In this document: one piece after another, positions 1 to 6,774 of the stretch
Position numbering within the stretch: position 1 is the stretch's first letter
Layout: every line of letters begins with the position of its first letter
Program-made: the position numbers and the translations under genes
The notes under the pieces: generated by a model
Seen by the model: the letters and a program-made list of their open reading frames with translations, nothing else
Told to the model about the DNA's origin: nothing
Database searches by the model: none
NCBI GenBank assembly: GCA_964394625.1
Contig: CAYMYK010000089.1
Coordinates: forward strand, 1 to 11,320
Origin: JAUVYV01 sp964394625
GTDB lineage: Bacteria > Planctomycetota > Phycisphaerae > Sedimentisphaerales > Anaerobacaceae
Direction of reading: 5' to 3'
Length of the DNA stretch: 11,320 nucleotides

Positions 1-2
1 AT

Positions 3-25
3 CCGTTCGACAAGCTCAGGACAGG
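3..25. repeat. Dispersed palindromic repeat fragment
   Basis: The sequence reads CGTTCGACAAGCTCAGGACAGG, a quasi-palindromic element (TCGA...CTCAGGAC) of a kind I recognise as widely scattered in intergenic regions of many environmental bacterial genomes. A diverged echo, GGCAAGCTCAGG, occurs at 147-158. It lies at the window edge, so the element may be cut off. Identification rests on memory of the motif, not on a search. Confidence 0.5.
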
Positions 26-131
26 TTTTCACCCCGTTTGCTATTCAATGTAAGCTCACCTTGGGGGCAGGCGAATAGACACGAAGGGTCAGATGGGATG
101 CTGATTTGGGAGCTGGGTTTTGTTTAAGCCG

Positions 132-149
132 GCCCCCGCCCTTGGGGGC
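132..149. repeat. GC-rich hairpin
   Basis: Perfect 6-bp arms GCCCCC (132-137) and GGGGGC (144-149) enclose a 6-nt loop. The right arm belongs to CTTGGGGGCA (141-150), which is directly repeated at 60-69. No T-tract follows on either strand, so it is not a convincing intrinsic terminator. The rest of 1-203 shows no supportable gene: its open frames are short and composition-driven. Confidence 0.45.
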
Positions 150-203
150 AAGCTCAGGTAGGAACAAGTTTGGCAGATGAAGTTGTGCAAAGGAAATAAA
201 CTG

Positions 204-231
204 TTGTGGGCTTGTCGGTTTTGGGTATAAT
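204..231 (+). promoter_or_regulatory. Predicted sigma70-like promoter of the AbiU2-like gene
   Basis: A perfect -10 box TATAAT (226-231) is preceded, after a 16-nt spacer, by a weak -35 TTGTGG (204-209). Transcription would start near 238. That leaves about 35 nt of leader carrying the purine-rich stretch AAGGAGAAGG (254-263) before the TTG start at 273. The AT-rich gene therefore seems to have its own promoter. Confidence 0.5.
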
Positions 232-272
232 GGCGGGATATAAAAAAGGCTGCAAGGAGAAGGTCGAAAACT

Positions 273-1223
273 TTGCTTAGCCACAGAGGAGAAACGGGTA
301 AATTGGCCAACTTTAACTTTCAAGTCGAATATAATAAATGGCTTAGGCTATTCGATTCAGAAAATAAGAATAGTATTTTAATGCAAGTTCAAAATATGCT
401 TTTTGAAACACTTATATATAAGGTTATTTTAAGAGCAAGGTCGATTGCTCCAAAAAACAGCAAAGGCAGGATCAAACTTAATGGAGCCGTGCATTATCTG
501 ATTGATAAGTGTTTCTTTAATAATCAATTGATGACCATTCGACGCTTAACAGACAGAGGTCAACATGCTATTTCTCTTCACAAGTTGTTAAATCAAATGA
601 AAGGAAACTGCAAGCACTTAACAAGGGAAAACTTTTTTAAGGCCTTTCAAAAACGAGCTTATAAATACAATTATTCTAAAATCAAGAAAAAACAAGATGA
701 ATATATTGCTAAGAACTTGAAAATGGGCGAGGTAATCGGAATTCCAGAAGAATTAGATTGGGAGAAGTCAGAAGAATTACATTCTAATTTTGACAAACTA
801 TCAAAAAGTAATGTGGGCAATAGAAAACCTGGCGACATTATAGATAATTCTATTTTTGACAAATTGCTTGATGAATTGAAATCCTGTGAAAAACTGCGAG
901 AACATGTTGATCATTTTATAGCACATTCTTTAAAATCTGAAAAAATTGAAAAATTAGATGACGAGGCTTTGCGGGTAACTTTCGGGCATCTATGGAAAGC
1001 ACAACAAGTTATTTGTAAAGTTACAAAATTTATCGATTTATATTTGTTAGGCCAAGGCCAAGTAAGTCATGGGTTATTGCCCACTCCTCATGGCAGCTTT
1101 TTACAGTATATTGACGAACCTTTAATTTCAGAAGAAAGAAAAAAGGAATTGCACATAGAAGAAAAAATATTTCGAGATGAGATACGCTCTTGGAAAATTG
1201 AAATCACAGAATTATGTAAATAA
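273..1223 (+). CDS. HEPN/AbiU2-like domain protein (putative abortive-infection type)
   Basis: A 316-aa cytoplasmic, lysine-rich protein with no signal peptide or membrane segment. Seen: an N-terminal segment with WLRLF near residue 25; RRLTD at 90-94 followed by ISLHKLL; and R209-EHVD-H214 then IAH (216-218). That order resembles the AbiU2 branch of HEPN proteins as I know it (an RLTD...SL..LL block, then an IAH motif). R209-x4-H214 formally fits the HEPN R-x4-6-H ribonuclease motif, although the usual arginine just before IAH is absent. The TTG at 273 has AAGGAGAAGG 9 nt upstream. An in-frame TTG at 303 behind AGAGGAG (285-291) is a real alternative. The gene is very AT-rich (20% GC in 661-720, against 65% in 2041-2100 of the next gene), suggesting transfer. 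No antitoxin or partner gene is visible. The coding call is strong; the family call is moderate and the function inferred. Confidence 0.6.
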   Translation: MLSHRGETGKLANFNFQVEYNKWLRLFDSENKNSILMQVQNMLFETLIYKVILRARSIAPKNSKGRIKLNGAVHYLIDKCFFNNQLMTIRRLTDRGQHAISLHKLLNQMKGNCKHLTRENFFKAFQKRAYKYNYSKIKKKQDEYIAKNLKMGEVIGIPEELDWEKSEELHSNFDKLSKSNVGNRKPGDIIDNSIFDKLLDELKSCEKLREHVDHFIAHSLKSEKIEKLDDEALRVTFGHLWKAQQVICKVTKFIDLYLLGQGQVSHGLLPTPHGSFLQYIDEPLISEERKKELHIEEKIFRDEIRSWKIEITELCK

Positions 1224-1424
1224 CCGACAGGTGGCTATTCCCATAATTCGAGTAAATCTGCGGCTGTTTTTTCATCTTTTCACGGCATACTAAATACTAA
1301 CGACTAACCGTACTACCCAACCCCGCACTTGGCGTCAAAGGAAAAGATAGCGTATAGCGGATAGATATGGATTCGCTAATGCGGTTCTTCGCTTCGTATG
1401 GGCCTTTTTGCAGGGAAATCGGCC
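1224..1424. other. Intergenic stretch without a gene
   Basis: This gap holds no supportable ORF or RNA gene. It contains three tandem heptamers starting ACTAA (1289-1309), a 15-mer CCCGCACTTGGCGTC (1322-1336) repeated exactly at 3255-3269, and a tract at 1350-1400 of loosely repeated ATAGCG/TTCGCT words. No hairpin plus T-run convincing enough to call a terminator follows the upstream gene. Confidence 0.5.
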
Positions 1425-1453
1425 TTGACAGTTCAAGGTTAGTTTTGTAAAAT
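1425..1453 (+). promoter_or_regulatory. Strong predicted sigma70-like promoter of the GH32-like gene
   Basis: A consensus -35 TTGACA (1425-1430), an ideal 17-nt spacer, and -10 TAAAAT (1448-1453, five of six consensus bases) make this the best promoter in the window. The start site would be near 1460, giving a leader of about 80 nt before the translation start. I see no operator-like inverted repeat overlapping it. Confidence 0.65.
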
Positions 1454-1532
1454 CATTGATGTCGTACGGGGAAAATTATGCTTTTTAACCGTTTAAATGG
1501 GAAGTGTCAGTTATTTATGTGTTCTTTTGATT

Positions 1533-1538
1533 GGAGAG
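1533..1538 (+). promoter_or_regulatory. Ribosome-binding site deciding the GH32 start
   Basis: GGAGAG lies 4 nt (GGAG, 6 nt) before the TTG at 1543. The in-frame TTG at 1531 overlaps this purine run and has no Shine-Dalgarno sequence of its own, so 1543 is preferred. The choice removes four residues and leaves the Tat motif near the amino terminus. Confidence 0.5.
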
Positions 1539-1542
1539 ACAA

Positions 1543-3072
1543 TTGAGTAACTCTATTTCAAGACGGCGTTTCTTGCAGGCGGTTGGGGCCGGTTCAGTGT
1601 ATTCCATTCTTCCGGGCCATGTCAGGGGTGCTGATGAGAAGGTTAATATGAGACCGGCTTATCATATCACCTCTGACAGCGAGGTGGCCTGGCCCTTTGA
1701 TCCCAACGCGGCTATCTACTGGAAGGGCCGATATCACCTGATGTACATCAGGAAAAGCCCCGGGGGCTGGGGGCATATTTCCAGTGCGGATCTGATCCAC
1801 TGGAAAAGACATCCCAACGCCACCATCTTTGACCTCAGCGGCAACGCATTTATCAATAAGCAGGGGACTCCCACAATTATCTCCGGCCATGGGGGCGTTT
1901 CAGTGGCCGTTGCCCAGGATGACGAACTGAATGTGTGGAAGTTTGTGTCGATAAAGCGAGGCCATGAATTCGGCGATCCGCATCCCTCAGAGTTCGACCT
2001 CTGGGACCCCCACGGCTGGCTGGAGGGGGATACCTATTTCGCGATCTTCGGCTGTCACCCGTTCAAGCGTCCGACTCCGGCGACGGTGTGGAAGTCGTCG
2101 GATTTGAAGAAGTGGGAATACATAGGCCCATTGCTCAGTCGCGAGATGTCGGACGTCGAACCCTTCGAGGATATTTCCTGCCCCGACATGTTCAAACTCG
2201 GCGATAAACACATGCTGCTGTGCATAGCTCATATAAAGGGAGCCCGTTACTATCTCGGTGAGTTCAAGGACGGTCAGTTTCATCCTGAATCGCATGCTCG
2301 CATGAACTGGCCCGGCGGAGCCTGCTTCGCCCCCGAGACGCTACTTGATGACAAAGGACGCCGCATCATGTGGGCTTGGGCAACGGACGACCACAGATAC
2401 CCCAAACGACAATTAGCCACCGGCTGGGCCGGGACGATGACGATGCCGCGCGTGCTTTCACTGGCCACCGATGGCACGCTGGCAATTGAGCCCGTAAAAG
2501 AGTATGAGAACTTGCGGCGCAAGCCACAGAAATATGAGAATATCACTGTTTCGGCCGGCACTGAGAGGGTGCTTGAAAATATCAGTGGCGATTGTTTGGA
2601 ACTGATGGTCGAGATCCGGCCCGGCGTTAACGCGTCATGCGGCGTGAAGGTCCGGCGGAGTCCCGAAGGACAGGAGGAAACCGTCATTTCCTATGATCCT
2701 AAAAGGAAGCATCTTCGCATTGATGTTGACAAGAGTTCCCTGGATGAGGAAATTGTATACCATACCTACGTTCAGAATTATGGCGGCAAGTACAATACAC
2801 CCAAAGCAAGCGAAAACCTTTTGGTGACCGCCCAGGAGGCGCCTTTTGAGCTGAAGGCGGCGGAGTCGCTGCGCCTGCGAATTTTCCTCGATCGCACAAT
2901 CCTGGAGGTCTTTGCCAATGGTCGTCAATGTCTGACACAACGCATTTATCCCACCCGCCCGGACAGCATGGGTGTATCTCTGTTCAGCGCCGACGGCAAA
3001 GCCGAGTTCACATCGATCAGAGCTTGGGATATGGCTCCAATTGAGGTCCCGGCGGAGACCAAAGAAAAGTAG
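1543..3072 (+). CDS. Tat-exported GH32-like glycoside hydrolase (fructosidase/levanase type)
   Basis: A 509-aa protein (from TTG 1543). It starts with a Tat signal: SRRRFLQ at residues 6-12, a hydrophobic stretch, and likely cleavage near GHVRGA. GH32 features follow in order: WPFDPN with the candidate nucleophile D53 (family NDPNG), then YWKGRYHLMY and GHISSADLIHW; LWDP at 153-156 in place of the usual RDP; and ISCPD at 211-215 in place of ECPD. The C-terminal beta-sandwich is marked by IFLDRTILEVFANG near residue 455. The domain order and length fit GH32, whose enzymes hydrolyse fructosyl linkages of sucrose, levan or inulin with a glutamate acid/base in ECPD. Here a serine (S212) holds that place, with E209 and D210 just upstream. 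Activity or specificity may therefore differ. It has its own strong promoter and appears monocistronic. A related five-bladed beta-propeller family (GH43/GH68 clan relatives) is the main alternative. Confidence 0.8.
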   Translation: MSNSISRRRFLQAVGAGSVYSILPGHVRGADEKVNMRPAYHITSDSEVAWPFDPNAAIYWKGRYHLMYIRKSPGGWGHISSADLIHWKRHPNATIFDLSGNAFINKQGTPTIISGHGGVSVAVAQDDELNVWKFVSIKRGHEFGDPHPSEFDLWDPHGWLEGDTYFAIFGCHPFKRPTPATVWKSSDLKKWEYIGPLLSREMSDVEPFEDISCPDMFKLGDKHMLLCIAHIKGARYYLGEFKDGQFHPESHARMNWPGGACFAPETLLDDKGRRIMWAWATDDHRYPKRQLATGWAGTMTMPRVLSLATDGTLAIEPVKEYENLRRKPQKYENITVSAGTERVLENISGDCLELMVEIRPGVNASCGVKVRRSPEGQEETVISYDPKRKHLRIDVDKSSLDEEIVYHTYVQNYGGKYNTPKASENLLVTAQEAPFELKAAESLRLRIFLDRTILEVFANGRQCLTQRIYPTRPDSMGVSLFSADGKAEFTSIRAWDMAPIEVPAETKEK

Positions 3073-3151
3073 GCAGAAAGGCACAAGGACTCATGATCTG
3101 ACCCCGAATTATGTACCACACTCGATTAGAGAATTATCCATGTTCCTTGTC

Positions 3152-3196
3152 CTGCAATCCAGCAGGCGCAGCGCAGCGGAGCTTGCCGGATTGCAG
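3152..3196. repeat. Long intergenic hairpin (REP-like)
   Basis: Perfect 9-bp arms CTGCAATCC (3152-3160) and GGATTGCAG (3188-3196) flank a 27-nt GC-rich centre with further partial complementarity (GCAGGC/GCTTGCC). It lies about 80 nt past the GH32 stop. It lacks a T-run, so it looks more like a dispersed palindromic element than an intrinsic terminator, though it could stabilise the mRNA end. Confidence 0.5.
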
Positions 3197-3254
3197 CTCG
3201 CCGCGAAGGCCGCCGGGGTCATATAACCCAAACCCCCCGAAAAAATGGGGCAGG

Positions 3255-3269
3255 CCCGCACTTGGCGTC
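3255..3269 (+). repeat. 15-bp exact direct repeat, second copy
   Basis: CCCGCACTTGGCGTC is identical to 1322-1336, so the word flanks the GH32-like gene on both sides in the same orientation. It directly follows a small CCCC/GGGG hairpin (3235-3250). Function unknown; it may be a remnant of a longer dispersed repeat. Confidence 0.45.
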
Positions 3270-3304
3270 TTTCAATTGATAATTGATTAATGATTATTTG
3301 GTTG

Positions 3305-3340
3305 AGATTGCCGCAGTCGCTTCGCTCCTTCGCAATGACG
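3305..3340. repeat. Dispersed palindromic repeat (ATTGC...GCAAT type)
   Basis: The element is bounded by ATTGC (3307-3311) and GCAAT (3332-3336), with a GTCGCTTCGCTCCTTCGC core. Read on the other strand, it is the 'CATTGCGAAGGAGCGAAGCGAC...GCAATCTC' class that I recognise as a common intergenic repeat in many environmental bacteria. No coding potential. Confidence 0.6.
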
Positions 3341-3352
3341 GAAAAGGATAGA

Positions 3353-3376
3353 CCTCTCGACTGCGCTCGAGGTGAC
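3353..3376. repeat. Dispersed palindromic repeat (CTCGACTGCGCTCGAG type)
   Basis: CCTCTCGA (3353-3360) and TCGAGG (3367-3372) form a quasi-palindrome around CTGCGC, followed by TGACA. It belongs to another frequently seen intergenic repeat type and starts 16 nt after the previous one. It abuts the pseudogene remnant that begins at 3381. Confidence 0.55.
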
Positions 3377-3380
3377 AAAA

Positions 3381-3660
3381 GTTATTGATTCGTATGATGG
3401 GGTCGAGTGGTGGTTTGAGAATGGTGATAATCGGGAGGATTCTTTTGCTTTGAAGTGCTACAACACACAGGGGCAGGGGGGTTGAGGGGCCGGCAGGGAA
3501 TTATGCGGGCAATCCCGATTTGGCGTGGGCGCTGTATCTGGTTGGGCAGCGATATGATTAGGGCAGGATGTACGAAAAGACGAAGGATGTATTTGAGATT
3601 TTTATAAGGGATTACCCGGCCAGGCAATTGCATAAAAAAGGCGGCTTGACAAAGGGATAA
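3381..3660 (+). pseudogene. Decayed TPR-type protein gene remnant
   Basis: Two adjacent stretches read as good protein in different frames. From 3381 the frame encodes VIDSYDGVEWWFENGD... through ALKCYNTQG, to a TGA at 3483. From 3496, one frame over, it reads GNYAGNPDLAWALYLVGQRYD, an in-frame TAG at 3559, then GRMYEKTKDVFEIFIRDYP, to TAA at 3658. The AWALYLVGQRYD / YEKTKDVFEIFIRDYP pair looks like one tetratricopeptide helix pair ending in the typical DYP. A frameshift plus stop, no start codon, and a 5' end abutting a palindromic repeat indicate a broken fragment. The same frame continues with ADAQAYL at about 3679-3699, just before the ribokinase start, and may be more of the same remnant. 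The parent protein is not identified. Confidence 0.5.
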
Positions 3661-3675
3661 GGTTGGGGGTAAGCT
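3646..3675 (+). promoter_or_regulatory. Possible promoter of the ribokinase-transporter operon
   Basis: Consensus -35 TTGACA (3646-3651), then an 18-nt spacer to a weak -10 TAAGCT (3670-3675). It lies within the 3' end of the pseudogene remnant and about 60 nt before the ribokinase ATG. The -35 is perfect but the -10 matches only half the consensus, so the call is tentative. Confidence 0.35.
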
Positions 3676-3735
3676 TTGGCCGATGCTCAGGCGTATTTGC
3701 CTGGGCAGAGGTCTAAAGGAAAAGGATATTTAGCT

Positions 3736-4674
3736 ATGGAAAAAGACAAGCCGAAAGTTGCCGTTGTCGGCAGCAGCAATATGGACTTAGTCTGCAAGTC
3801 CGGGCGAATACCTGCGGTGGGTGAGACGATTTTAGGCGGCGACTTCATTATGGCGCCGGGCGGCAAAGGCGCCAACCAGGCGGTTGCGGCGGCCCGGCTC
3901 GGGGCGGAGGTATTTTTCATTGCGCTGCTCGGCGACGACATATTCGGCAAGAGGGCCCTGGAAAACTTCAAAGACCTCGGCGTCAATACGAAATACGTAT
4001 TACAAACTCGAGAGGCGCCGAGCGGTGTCGCCTTGATTATGGTCGATGAGAAGGGCAACAACTCGATAGTGGTTGCGCCTGGGGCCAACGGGAAGCTGTC
4101 ACCGGACGACGTGGAAAAGGCCAGGGGCGATATTGCCTCGGCGGGTGCGGTGGCTGGGCAGTTAGAGGTGCCGTTAGAGACGATTGAATATGCGGCTGAT
4201 GTGGCGAAAAGCTCGAACGTGCCCTTTATCCTCGACCCGGCCCCTGCGAGAGAGCTTAGCGATGAGCTTCTGAGCAAGGTGGATGTTCTTACGCCGAATG
4301 AGACGGAGGCCAAAATCCTGACGGGTATCGATGTAAGCAGCGAACAGACCGCCCGGCGGGCGTCGCAAATACTGCTCGGCAGGGGGGTAAAGGCGGTGAT
4401 TCTTACGATGGGCAAACAGGGCTACCTGCTGGCCGATAAGGGACAGTCAGAGTTTGTCCCGGCTCAGGAGGTAGAAGCCGTTGACAGCACGGCGGCCGGC
4501 GACGCCTTTACCGGCGCATTAGCGGTCGGCATAGCTGAAGGAAAGCACATCGCCGAGGCGGCCCGGTTCGCTAACTTCGCGGCTGCGCTGTCCGTTACAA
4601 CAATGGGCGCCCAGCCATCTATGCCCACTGTTCAGGATGTGCATAAGTTTATAAAAGATAGAGGAAGTTTTTAA
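3736..4674 (+). CDS. rbsK: Ribokinase (PfkB family)
   Basis: Phosphorylates D-ribose to ribose 5-phosphate with ATP, in the cytoplasm. The 312-aa length is normal for ribokinase. Seen: N-terminal VAVVGSSNMDLV; GETILGGDF; PfkB signature 1 as APGGKGANQAVAAARLG (residues 40-56); NETEAKILTG in the middle; and signature 2 DSTAAGDAFTGAL with catalytic-base D256. The GGKGANQ and TAAGD forms are typical of ribokinase rather than fructokinase or adenosine kinase. The ATG at 3736 is chosen because AAAGGA (3721-3726) lies 9 nt upstream. The open frame continues upstream to a TTG at 3676, but that extension has no family counterpart and no Shine-Dalgarno. The sugar transporter gene follows after 41 nt on the same strand, supporting a two-gene uptake and phosphorylation operon. 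Another pentose or deoxyribose as substrate cannot be excluded. Confidence 0.92.
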   Translation: MEKDKPKVAVVGSSNMDLVCKSGRIPAVGETILGGDFIMAPGGKGANQAVAAARLGAEVFFIALLGDDIFGKRALENFKDLGVNTKYVLQTREAPSGVALIMVDEKGNNSIVVAPGANGKLSPDDVEKARGDIASAGAVAGQLEVPLETIEYAADVAKSSNVPFILDPAPARELSDELLSKVDVLTPNETEAKILTGIDVSSEQTARRASQILLGRGVKAVILTMGKQGYLLADKGQSEFVPAQEVEAVDSTAAGDAFTGALAVGIAEGKHIAEAARFANFAAALSVTTMGAQPSMPTVQDVHKFIKDRGSF

Positions 4675-4715
4675 ACGCTTTCGTCTCAGTTATTTGAAAC
4701 AGGGAGGTTACAAAA

Positions 4716-5732
4716 ATGGTCATCATTCAAAACTATGCAATTGCCGTGGCAATGTGCATCATCACAATGCTCTGCTGGGGCTCCTGGGCCAACACCCAGA
4801 AGCTCGCCAGCAGGGAATGGAAGTTCCAGCTCTTCTACTGGGACTACTCCATCGGTGTTTTTTTGCTGACGGTGCTTCTGGCGGTGACTATGGGCAGCAT
4901 TGGCTCAGCCGGGCGCGGCTTTTTTGCTGACATAGGCCAGGCAAGCGGGAAATATCTCGGTTTTACCTTACTTGGCGGAGTCATCTTCAATATTGCGAAT
5001 ATTCTGCTCGTCGCCGCCATTGACATTGCCGGCCTGGCTGTTGCGTTCCCGGTCGGCATAGGTCTTGCTCTGGTACTCGGGGCGATTACTACGTACCGGG
5101 TGGACCCTACGGGCAGGGCCTCTGTTTTGTTTGTCGGTGTGGCGGGCGTGGCGGTGGCAATAGTGCTGGATGCGTTTGCCTACAGACGGCTCGACAGTTC
5201 AGGGCAAAGGGCCTCGACAAAAGGGATTGTACTGTCAATCGCCTGCGGAATTCTGATGGGCTTTTTCTATCGCTGGGTGGCCGCCTCTATGCCCGCCGAG
5301 CTGGCTGAACTGGGCGAGCCCGCCGAGGCAGGCAAGCTTACGCCATACACCGCGCTGGTCTTTTTTGCGCTGGGGCTTTTGCTGTCGAACTTCGTCTTCA
5401 ATACCATTGGCGTCAAGCTAATTACCGGCCGGTCCGAGCCGTTGGGCGACTACTTCAAAAAAGGCAATCTGCGTCTGCACCTCATCGGCATTATCGGCGG
5501 TATCATCTGGGGCGTGGGTATGTCGTTCAGTATCTTGGCCGGCGACAGGGCCGGCTACGCAATCTCGTACTCGCTCGGCCAGGGCGCGACAATGGTGGCA
5601 GCAGTGTGGGGCATTTTTATCTGGAAAGAATTCAAGTCCGCACCGAAGGGTACAAACACCCTGCTCGCCCTGATGTTTTTGTTCTTCATTGTCGGCCTTG
5701 CACTGATTACCGTTGCGAACGCGCCGACATAG
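4716..5732 (+). CDS. GRP/RbsU-type sugar transporter
   Basis: A 338-aa polytopic inner-membrane protein with about ten predicted hydrophobic helices (first about 6-24, last about 313-333) and no ATP-binding motifs. It is a secondary transporter of the drug/metabolite transporter superfamily. Features recalling the glucose/ribose porter (GRP, RbsU-like) group: CWGSWANTQK after helix 1, QLFYWDYSIG before helix 2, and a glycine-rich AVAFPVGIGLALVLG helix. The ATG has a strong Shine-Dalgarno AGGGAGG (4701-4707) 8 nt upstream. It sits 41 nt downstream of ribokinase, so ribose import is the natural inference, since GRP-type permeases paired with ribokinase are known in ribose loci. Direct substrate evidence is absent; rhamnose or glucose remain possible. 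It converges with the next gene, 25 nt away, with no obvious terminator between them. Confidence 0.82.
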   Translation: MVIIQNYAIAVAMCIITMLCWGSWANTQKLASREWKFQLFYWDYSIGVFLLTVLLAVTMGSIGSAGRGFFADIGQASGKYLGFTLLGGVIFNIANILLVAAIDIAGLAVAFPVGIGLALVLGAITTYRVDPTGRASVLFVGVAGVAVAIVLDAFAYRRLDSSGQRASTKGIVLSIACGILMGFFYRWVAASMPAELAELGEPAEAGKLTPYTALVFFALGLLLSNFVFNTIGVKLITGRSEPLGDYFKKGNLRLHLIGIIGGIIWGVGMSFSILAGDRAGYAISYSLGQGATMVAAVWGIFIWKEFKSAPKGTNTLLALMFLFFIVGLALITVANAPT

Positions 5733-5757
5733 GGAACGACATTCACCCTCGATGTGG

Positions 5758-6753
5758 TCATTTGTCAGGTGCGGTTTGCCCCTGTATTTGCTGCGTTTGC
5801 TGCTCAGTTACCTCAAACGTAACAACACTGTGCGTTTTTACCGGCTCGCCGGCAATGGGGCGTCTGCGGATAGCGCCGCCCGGCGCAAGGCGCAGCTGCT
5901 CGACGATGTCCTGGGTCAGGTTACTGCGAATAATCATGCCTGTTGAGCTGTTTATCTCTATCAGGCCTGTGCCGCCGCCCGAAATTTCGCGCCGCATTTT
6001 CACCCCTCTGATATTGACCGGCCCGACATCGGGATTCGACTTGAGCTCTGTACTCACCTGCACGCGCACCACGGCGTCATCGGCCTGCTTCAACTGCCAT
6101 TTCGTCTCGACAATCCGGCCGCTTGCCCCTGGGAACACGTGCCTGCGAGACCACGAATCGCCTACACTGACGGCCCTGTCCGGGTATATCGCAAAGAAAT
6201 TATCCATCTCGCTTGTTATTCTGCTCTCATCGAGCTGCTGTTTCATCGACTCCAGTATCTGTTCTTTGCCCCGAATACTGGGAATTTTTCCCCTGACCGA
6301 GCTCAGCACCGTCTCAAGACCGTTTATCTTCTCAACCCGGCCGACCGGCGACATCTTCACATAAAAACCCTCACCCAATATAAGAACAAGGCCGATGGCC
6401 TCGAGCGGAACCGGCTTGTCCTTGTTGGCCGAGTCAAAATCCACATCGACTCCGGGCCCCTTCAGCTTCAAGCCCGACTCGGTATATGTGTAATCAATCC
6501 ACGCACTGCCGTTTTGTTCCACGTCCTGGACATTAAAATTGCTTCCCAGCGTCGTCACCTGCTGAACGGTCTGCTCGGCGCCCTGAATTACCCTCGTTAC
6601 CTTCTGTTCAAGGACTTTTTTGAGATGATACTTTTTGCCCGCCTCGAATCTCATCGCGTATTGCACTTTCTCCGCTGCCGTACAGAGCCGCCCACAGCAA
6701 AGCATGACCAGAGCAGCGGATGAGAACGTTTTTATAACTATCGCCCGTCGCAT
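5758..6753 (-). CDS. DUF6263-like secreted protein
   Basis: A 331-aa exported protein. The amino terminus has a basic MRRAIVIK start, a hydrophobic run, and a likely signal peptidase I site near LCTAAEK (about residue 27). There is no lipobox at a plausible position and no further membrane helix. The mature part begins YAMRFEAGKKYHLKKVLEQKV and alternates short beta-strand-like segments, with SPVGRVEKINGLE near the middle, VSVGDSWSRR, and ending in a glutamine-rich tail. This pattern (F-x-x-G-x-x-Y start, 'SP.G.V' centre, 'v..GDsW' strand) resembles DUF6263 proteins, which have no known function. The start is supported by GAGGG (complement of 6760-6764), 6 nt upstream. It follows the PfkB-like kinase gene by 21 nt and is very likely co-transcribed with it. 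The family assignment is from memory and moderate; the secretion call is firmer. Confidence 0.65.
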   Translation of the reverse strand: MRRAIVIKTFSSAALVMLCCGRLCTAAEKVQYAMRFEAGKKYHLKKVLEQKVTRVIQGAEQTVQQVTTLGSNFNVQDVEQNGSAWIDYTYTESGLKLKGPGVDVDFDSANKDKPVPLEAIGLVLILGEGFYVKMSPVGRVEKINGLETVLSSVRGKIPSIRGKEQILESMKQQLDESRITSEMDNFFAIYPDRAVSVGDSWSRRHVFPGASGRIVETKWQLKQADDAVVRVQVSTELKSNPDVGPVNIRGVKMRREISGGGTGLIEINSSTGMIIRSNLTQDIVEQLRLAPGGAIRRRPIAGEPVKTHSVVTFEVTEQQTQQIQGQTAPDK

Positions 6754-6774
6754 CTCAAACCCTCACAATTTGAT

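Noticed and set aside
132..149. Hairpin as an intrinsic terminator
   Set aside because: The stem is strong but no T-run follows on either strand.
1289..1309. Three tandem ACTAA-headed heptamers as iterons or a CRISPR-like array
   Set aside because: Only three imperfect 7-bp units without spacers, replication gene or cas genes nearby.
2280..3084. Minus-strand open frames opposite the 3' half of the GH32-like gene
   Set aside because: They are antisense to recognisable GH32 C-terminal sequence and show no start signals or domain features.
3676..3735. Upstream extension of ribokinase to the TTG at 3676
   Set aside because: The 20 extra residues do not resemble a ribokinase amino terminus, there is no Shine-Dalgarno, and a good one precedes the ATG at 3736.
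3687..4415. Long minus-strand open frame opposite the ribokinase gene
   Set aside because: It lies wholly antisense to a clear ribokinase and its translation is low-complexity (Ser/Pro/Ala-rich), as expected for a shadow of codon bias.
5606..6364. Plus-strand open frame crossing the convergent junction
   Set aside because: It overlaps the transporter end and the antisense of the DUF6263-like gene, has no family features, and is explained by reading opposite real genes.
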